Source of the DNA: Macrocystis pyrifera
Taxonomy: Eukaryota; Sar; Phaeophyceae; Laminariales; Laminariaceae
Assembly (NCBI GenBank): GCA_031763025.1
Contig: JASSKH010000007.1
Location: 7,641,930 to 7,705,929 of the forward strand
Direction: 5' to 3'
DNA: 64,000 nt
Part shown: piece after piece, positions 60,101 through 64,000 of the stretch
Numbering within the stretch: the stretch's first letter is position 1
Layout: every line of letters starts with the position of its first letter
Made by a program: the position numbers and the translations under genes
Notes under the pieces: generated by a model
What the model was told of the DNA's origin: nothing
The model's input: only the letters and a program-made list of their open reading frames with translations
Databases searched by the model: none

Positions 60101-60913
60101 TATTACGGGGGACCATAGTAAATAGGACCAAATATTGTTAGGAAAAATAGTGAAATATATAGGTTTTTGTCTGCACCGTACGTCCTATTTACTATGGTCT
60201 CCCGTAATAGTAACGTATGATACCTGGCAGAGGCAGCCACGGATGACCCTCACATGAGCTCATACGTTTCCATCGCAAACTAGAAAATCATCACGTCTAC
60301 AATAGCGCAGGCATCGACCGGCAGGCGACAGGCAAACGATATCACGTGCGCTCCACCCAAGACTAAATAGCGGAGCAACCTTGAAACAACCAACAAGATA
60401 TCAAATAGCAGCACTCGTAGTGTAGCACAACTATGATGCGTGAGCTCCCACGATCCCACGCCCCACGATCCTATGTGACCTATTTACGTATCGTTTCGAC
60501 GACGTGCGGCGCAAAACAATTTTAAACCGCCAAACTGGGATCACGTGACTGCTTGTAGCTACTGCTCTGAGACGTGGTACAAGTTGTAATGCCGCTGTAC
60601 ATCTCACCTTGACATCAACTCTCTGATCCTGAAGTTCTGCCTGCTTGAAGTAGGACGAGTTCTTGCTCATCTCATAGATGATGCGATTGGCACGCTCCTT
60701 GTCGACGCTTTTCATCCCAGCCTTCTCGTTCGTGAAGACGAACATGTGCGAGCCATCGCTCGACAGTCCGTTGACTCGGGGTTCATCACTGCTGCTGCTG
60801 TTGCTGCTGTCAATTTGTCTCTTGTGGCTCGCGCCTATCGCGTCATTGCCCTTAGCTGCCAGCTGCTTCTCTTCGCTTGCAGCCATATTTTCTTCGTTTT
60901 TTACGTTCTTCAT
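51172..60913 (-). CDS. POLK: DNA polymerase kappa (Y-family translesion polymerase) with UBZ finger
   Basis: Inserts nucleotides opposite and extends past damaged template bases; nuclear. Minus-strand exons: 60913-60608, 58324-58190, 57384-57356, 56885-56721, 55845-55284, 54838-54743, 54184-54050, 53803-53718, 53099-53017, and 52173 to a last stop at 51172. Phases agree throughout. In order: N-clasp ([20 protein letters not shown]), [12 protein letters not shown] (first catalytic Asp pair, split by an intron), the [20 protein letters not shown] fingers, [11 protein letters not shown] (catalytic Asp-Glu), a Gly/Pro-rich insert of about 110 residues, [26 protein letters not shown], helix-hairpin-helix [29 protein letters not shown], and the little finger [16 protein letters not shown] and [15 protein letters not shown]-terminal UBZ4 finger, CPVCLEEL...NRHVDAC, lies in another frame of the last exon, so an unplaced intron or a one-base indel lies at about 51,420-51,700. 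The tail ends [12 protein letters not shown]. The intron 53718/53099 uses a GC donor. Confidence 0.93.
59205..59390 (-). repeat. Dispersed repeat family R3, copy 2
   Basis: Reverse complement of 37718-37880, in the first pol kappa intron, with a GGGGGGGGGCGCCAG end on the minus strand. Confidence 0.65.
59513..59772 (+). repeat. Dispersed repeat family R2, copy 2
   Basis: Matches 2165-2423 end to end (ATCTCGATCTCTGAGCGTGC to GGGAGTTGCAA), in the first pol kappa intron. Confidence 0.8.
60103..60207. mobile_element. MITE1 copy with TA duplication
   Basis: 105 bp; TTACGGGGGACCATAGTAAA to TTTACTATGGTCTCCCGTAA, flanked by TA at 60101-60102 and 60208-60209. In the first pol kappa intron. Confidence 0.9.
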
Positions 60914-61787
60914 TGTAAAAGCTCCACCGTGACAAACTTATCTGAGGCGGTGGGCCGAAGGCTTCAGCAAAAGCCAAGCGCACACAGACCGGCCTTGCAG
61001 AGCGGGAAATCGGTCAAATTTGCGAAAATTGGAGAAAGCAGTTTCCCGGTGAAACAAGGCTACCAACATGATGTAGAAAACCGATTTTTTTGGTTGACTC
61101 GAGGCGGCACCTGATTGGCCGACTCCGTCCATTGCGAACCCTACCCTGCGTCGACTTTCTATCCACCTTCCAGAGTCCCACAGTACAACGGCTTGAGTAC
61201 ACGAACGAGTAAGAGAGATATCTGACTGCCTGTTCTCTCCGCCTAACAGCCTTCACTGCGGTCGTCGGAAAGCAACCCAGAACAGGTGAACTGCTTCGCC
61301 TTTGAACGGTTGGTATGTTACGTATGCGCTAACTACACCAACACCACACGGTTTTAGGCCGCACTTGCTGCGCGCCTGCTTAGGCACTACCAGGTAGACC
61401 GTAGCTCTGCGCTAGCAATGGCCGTCGAGACTTGTTGGAATTGGTTCACCAATGCAAGCCTCGAAAAATGACCCGCTGGCGTTGGGTAGCACATTCGTAC
61501 GGCCTTTCGACCGTTCAAAGAATTCGTCTCAGCACCGGACTCTGTTGACCGGTGCTCTGGCTGTACCGTATCGATGACACGGCAGTCTCTCCGTGCCTAT
61601 CTTTGCCTCCGTACGTCCTCGTCGTCCTTCTCCTCATTCTCGTCCTCCCTGCCTTCTCGCTCCTCTCCCTTCCCCCCTCCTCCCCTTTTCCTCTCCCTTC
61701 ACGTCTTTCTGTTTTTTCTTCCTTGCCTCCGATCCATCTTCGGTTTTTTCCGCAGGGCTCGCCGAGGAGCGCAGCAGTGATCGCACG
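60914..61787. promoter_or_regulatory. Shared divergent promoter region
   Basis: About 870 bp between the pol kappa start (-) and the start of the small secreted-protein gene (+). A long pyrimidine tract ending TTTTTTCCGCAG at 61755 suggests that the + gene has a spliced 5' leader. No TATA box was convincingly placed. Confidence 0.4.
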
Positions 61788-63496
61788 ATGAAGTTCCAAC
61801 TGGTATCTGCGATCGTGGCGGTGCTGTGCACGTTGTCAGCAGCCGCACCGCGAGCAGACCCTAAGGAGTGTGAAGGTGCGCTGTTGGGCGGAGCAGAGCG
61901 GAGGGTTAGAGTCAGGGTGAGGGTTGACACCCGATACTGTTGTGTACGGACTCATAAACGTCAGCTTCTGTACGTATAGCTCGTGTACGCAGAGTCGGAC
62001 CGTTGTACTCTCGACGCCATCGCGGTAGGTACACGGCCGTATGATAGCGCTTGATCCGCGGTTTTGTATTTCTTGATTGCATTGCCCCGTCGGGATCGAA
62101 GCCCACGTCTCACTGGTAGAGGCAATTTCGCAGTGTTGGGGCCTGAAACCTTTGTAACGTAGGCCAATCACACACACTAAAACCAACCAAATTGTGACAG
62201 AATTCGTACGCTGATTGGATGATGACTTGAAGAACCTAGCTTGTCAATCCCGCCGCCCATCGCAGCACGGCACATCTGCCACAGCAGCAGTGTCTGCAGG
62301 AGAAGCGCCTCATGACAGATAGAAAGCTCTGCTCGATGGAGGGAGCATCTGACGACCGCGCAGCAAGCAGCTAGCAGCTGCGACACGCAGCAAGCACGCC
62401 GCCCACAATCGTGTGATGCCACCGGACAACCCCGAGACCGGAGACACAGATCAAAGCAGCAGCATGCCCAGTAGAGCGATGGCAAAGCTTGACAAGCGGT
62501 TGCGAATGAGAACCAAAAAATCCAAACGTATAAACGAGAGGCAGAGCCACCTCGACACCCCGACAGCAAGCATATACATCTGTTGTTGGAACTCGTACGA
62601 TCACAGGGACTAGCTATGTCGTTGCTGCTGTTATTGCAGCGTGTGGCAGCAGCTGTTTGTTATTGTCGTAGAGAGAGAGCGCCTACTCCCCCAAATCCGA
62701 ACGTGAGAAGAGACGAGGGAGGGGCTTGGGAAGAGCGTGGCGGAATTGTAAGGACCGTTGGGGCATAAATATGAAGACCAAACGGTCGTTACATTATTGC
62801 GTCAGAATGGCGCATCAGCGTCGTGGATGGCTGGGGCCATTTATAAATATCCCCCATGCTCCGACGAATTGAGGTGGTTTGAATGCCTATGATGTAGCTC
62901 TACACAAGATCTTTCGAATGTGGCTATTGTCATGGCGAGGTTCCAACTACAGCGCTCTCGTGGTGGCGTCGCAGCAGAGAGCACATACATGGCACGGGCA
63001 ACAACACAAAACTCGAAAACTTGAGCGACCCGTATCGAGAATGCCTGCGCAAGCCTTGGAAATGTTTCCCTCTCCTTTTTTTCGCCTCTCCCAGGCCCCA
63101 CTACTAGAAAATTGCCCTTCTCTCGGGCGGCCACGTATTAGTTAGACGAAATATCTTGTTTCTGCTGTGCCAGTAGACAACTGACTGTATGTAGACTCTT
63201 GAGTCTTAACGTACGTTTATTTTTCACGAAAAATATCTGGAAGTGTTCTTTGTGGTTTTGGCGAAAATCCTTTTCTGTTTTCGTCTGGATCAGAAGCGGC
63301 TTCCATCCGAAGCCAAGCCCCTCCCCCGGCCTTCCACGCTCAATTGGCCACTGCCATTCGCACCGCCGTGGGGCGCGTGTACAGGGAGGATGTGGCCGTC
63401 GGGTTCAGCTCTTATAACAGTGCATACAGCAGTAGTGGCAATGGTAGTAACAGCGGTCGTCGGCCCAAAGTCTTCGTAAAGCACCTCGCTCTGTGA
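61788..63496 (+). CDS. Putative small secreted protein
   Basis: Two exons, 61788-61875 and 63294-63496 (TGA), join in phase across a GT-AG intron to give 96 residues. The first exon is a clear signal peptide: MKFQLVSAIVAVLCTLSAAA, with likely cleavage after AAA or AAPRA, followed by DPKECE. The second reads AASIRSQAPPPAFHAQLATA, then IRTAVGRVYREDVAVGFSS, a Ser/Asn/Gly stretch and KVFVKHLAL. A long pyrimidine tract and CAG at 61755 lie 32 bases before the ATG, so a spliced leader is likely. The presence of one Cys only argues against a disulfide-rich effector. Other exons could lie in the 1.4-kb intron, in which case the second exon may belong with them. Not recognised. The signal peptide is convincing; the overall gene model is moderate. 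Confidence 0.5.
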
Positions 63497-64000
63497 TACA
63501 GGAGTGTTTTCGACGAAGAAGCGTGTTTGGACGGCAAAAAGTGTTTCAGGCCGACTGTTTGGTTGTTCCCAATGCGGTTCAATTTTTGAGCTTCAGATTT
63601 TGACCCGATCGTATTGTCAGCTGTGCCTTTTCGCAAATCGAACCAGCAGTCTTCCTATCTATGCGAAAAATTCGGATTTGTTGTGCGTGCAGAGATTCGA
63701 GCAAATGCCGAGACCAACTGCTGTTGTTGTGGTCGGGCGCCGCGAAGAGACGCGCTGGGTGCGCTGCACTCGGCGTAGGACCCAAGGATCCGAGCCAACG
63801 CTGACTGCCTTTGGTCTGGCGGCGAAGAGACGCGCCTAGTGTGCTAACGTCAACCTGTCTTCGTATTTTGTATTTCGCAATGTGACTGACTGCTGTTGCT
63901 GCTGCTGGGCGAGTCTACGAGTACGTAACCACGGAGAGGTGCGCGCCGAGTGCGCTTCTTCTCTTGGTCTCTACAGTAGGCCCGAGCCCGCGCCAGGCGA
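63497..64000. other. Downstream flank, nothing clear
   Basis: Probably 3' UTR and intergenic DNA. A word like CGCGAAGAGACGCGC(T/C) recurs three times from about 63740 to 63950 (63741, 63821 and a weaker one at 63935), a local repeat of roughly 80-110 base spacing. No exon recognised. Confidence 0.4.

Overview
This is nuclear DNA from an intron-rich eukaryote. Short, GC3-rich exons sit in long introns full of transposon debris, C/G homopolymers and microsatellites. The 3' end of a plastid ALB3-type insertase gene marks a photosynthetic lineage. Intron length, exon codon bias, Sel1 and pol kappa genes and an integrase-bearing Ty3/gypsy fossil fit a photosynthetic stramenopile, most likely a brown alga. 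That placement is inference, since no marker gene was compared.

Layout: (1) 744-6844 (+), the last four exons of an ALB3/OXA1/YidC membrane insertase whose 5' part lies left of the window. (2) 6845-17470, no host gene recognised; it holds dispersed repeats and a broken Ty3/gypsy element (11107-16350) followed by a second partial copy of its 3' end. (3) 17883-31822 (+), a two-EF-hand protein gene in seven exons whose introns carry a solo LTR, MITEs, a Crypton-like tyrosine recombinase, a striking palindrome array and a LINE fragment. (4) 32.1-34.5 kb, MITEs, a three-unit tandem repeat and unresolved coding traces. (5) 34830-35455 (-), a small single-pass membrane protein. (6) 36572-37159 (+), a tentative multi-exon gene. 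(7) 40773-50419 (+), a large Sel1-repeat protein gene with a disordered and probably helical N-terminal region. (8) 51172-60913 (-), a complete DNA polymerase kappa gene with a C-terminal UBZ zinc finger, convergent with the Sel1 gene. (9) 61788-63496 (+), a putative small secreted protein, divergent from pol kappa.

The genes look functionally unrelated: plastid membrane biogenesis, calcium signalling, protein-scaffold repeats and translesion DNA synthesis. Most intron/exon borders were placed by matching splice dinucleotides and reading phases across introns, with protein-family similarity where it exists. The repeats fall into at least five families with several copies each. The most distinctive are a TA-flanked palindromic MITE (five copies) and a roughly 300-bp module bounded by poly-G/poly-C runs. 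Two host genes each show an apparent one-base shortfall inside a G-rich run.
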